Shown one piece after another: positions 21,838-22,288 of a stretch of 22,288 bases of DNA; the stretch's first letter is position 1, and each line of letters starts with the position of its first letter. The notes under the pieces are model-generated. The model ran no database searches. It was not told the origin of the DNA and was given only the letters and a program-made list of their open reading frames with translations. Position numbers and translations under genes: made by a program. This stretch comes from a virus, in the IMG/VR virus record IMGVR_UViG_3300029258_004438, positions 1 to 22,288 of that record, one strand, 5' to 3'.

Positions 21838-22288
21838 TCAGGTTGACCAGAATGTGCCCGCTGGCCATATCGTGGCTGAATCGTACTGACTCGAAAGTGT
21901 GATTGAGGCTGATCCTGCGATTTCCTCAGCGCCGTCTGGCTCAATGATAACCTGGCCGGCACCCGAATCGCCTTTGACTATATGTAAGGGCCCCACCCTC
22001 GCATTAGCCAACGCCGGCAGGCCCACCGTCTTGTTCGTGGCGCCAGTGTTCACCGTGACCACCATGACCTCGCGCTGTGATGACAGGTCAATGTTGTCGG
22101 CGGTCGTCACGCGGTCATTCGTCAAGCCTTCGCAGAGGACCTCGGCGAGGCTGCCGATCCCGGCGATCTGTTCCTTGTATACAGGAGAGTCCTCAGAATA
22201 GTCATCGAAGCTGTTCGCGATCGCGACGAAGGTCTCGCCGCCCACGTTCATGCCAAAAGCGTTAACCAAGGCGCTCGAAACCTGATCG
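21838..22288 (-). CDS. Tail-fibre or decoration-like beta-structured protein (5' partial)
   Basis: Minus-strand frame open to the end of the window, so the N-terminus is missing; it stops with TGA at 21840-21838. The first visible part reads DQVSSALVNAFGMNVGG. From about residue 65 of the visible part it has the repeating strand pattern VTTADNIDLSSQREVMVVTV ... VGLPALANARVGPLHIVKGD ... VIIEPDGAEEIAGSASITLS ... IWPAGTFW. This 'time-honoured' pattern, strand, T-V-x-L-P, HIVK-D, x-I-x-P-D-G-x-E-x-I-x-G, strand, tryptophan near the end, is common in phage tail-fibre, tail-tip and head-decoration proteins. Thirteen bases separate it from the 656-residue gene. The module call is good; the exact structure it belongs to is not known. 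Confidence 0.72.
   Translation of the reverse strand, partial: DQVSSALVNAFGMNVGGETFVAIANSFDDYSEDSPVYKEQIAGIGSLAEVLCEGLTNDRVTTADNIDLSSQREVMVVTVNTGATNKTVGLPALANARVGPLHIVKGDSGAGQVIIEPDGAEEIAGSASITLSSQYDSATIWPAGTFWST

Noticed and set aside
20808-21902. Plus-strand open frame of about 364 codons opposite the 656-residue minus-strand gene
   Set aside because: Val/Arg/His/Ala-rich antisense pattern and no motif; the minus strand has a ribosome site, coupled neighbours and varied composition.
1-22288. tRNA genes, rRNA, CRISPR arrays, insertion sequences, attachment sites, sigma70-type promoters and intrinsic terminators
   Set aside because: I saw no cloverleaf-like segment, direct-repeat array, terminal inverted repeats or convincing -35/-10 pair or hairpin with T run. 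Gaps between genes are at most a few bases to about a dozen, leaving little room for them; a systematic scan was not possible by eye.

Overview
The window is a tightly packed, GC-rich piece of a tailed double-stranded DNA phage (Caudoviricetes), probably one with a large genome. Evidence for this is a large terminase subunit, a portal protein, a string of small virion-type proteins, and almost no non-coding DNA: most junctions are ATGA, GTGA or TTGA start/stop overlaps. No rRNA, tRNA, CRISPR array, insertion sequence or bacterial housekeeping operon was seen. The host cannot be named from the sequence.

Layout. Positions 1-637 hold the tail of one unknown gene and a second unknown gene. Positions 622-3227 form a nucleic-acid-handling cluster: two consecutive, unlike DEDDh (DnaQ-type) 3'-5' exonucleases, a probable PD-(D/E)XK nuclease, an HU/IHF-like DNA-bending protein and a 54-residue zinc-ribbon protein. 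Positions 3190-8330 pass through unknown, probably virion-related proteins to the portal protein, which carries a four-cysteine knuckle and a long acidic helical tail. Positions 8343-14450 are one uninterrupted 2035-residue gene in which complete RNA polymerase beta and beta-prime subunits are fused head to tail. Positions 14447-17179 hold a run of small genes, five of which start with nearly the same peptide, MN(G/A)M(I/V)K(V/I/L)A. Positions 17169-18701 encode the large terminase. A second block on the minus strand (22288 down to 18694) converges on the terminase: a partial beta-structured tail/decoration-like protein, a 656-residue probable virion protein, an 84-residue protein with the same leader peptide, a 263-residue protein and a 62-residue acidic protein.

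How it fits together. The polymerase sits inside the packaging and structural module, between portal and terminase. It could be a late-expressed enzyme carried in the virion or one made for late transcription; the sequence does not decide between these. All core catalytic elements are visible: the NADFDGD triad, active-site lysines, bridge helix, trigger loop and the second zinc site. Several cellular interaction surfaces are reduced: the beta-prime N-terminal zinc domain is absent, the beta flap loop is short, and the rifampicin-pocket residues are replaced. No alpha, omega or sigma homologue is in the window. Tailed phages with multisubunit RNA polymerases are already known (phiKZ-like phages with split subunits, and metagenomic phages with beta and beta-prime), so the enzyme is a member of a recognised but little-studied group.

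The least explained signal is the repeated leader peptide with its K-(V/I/L/T)-A core. It appears on unrelated small proteins on both strands with different synonymous codons, and related motifs recur inside other probable virion proteins. A capsid-targeting or maturation-cleavage signal is one hypothesis. A second notable point is a gene broken by a one-base frameshift in a G run, shown by its two intact paralogous repeats next door.
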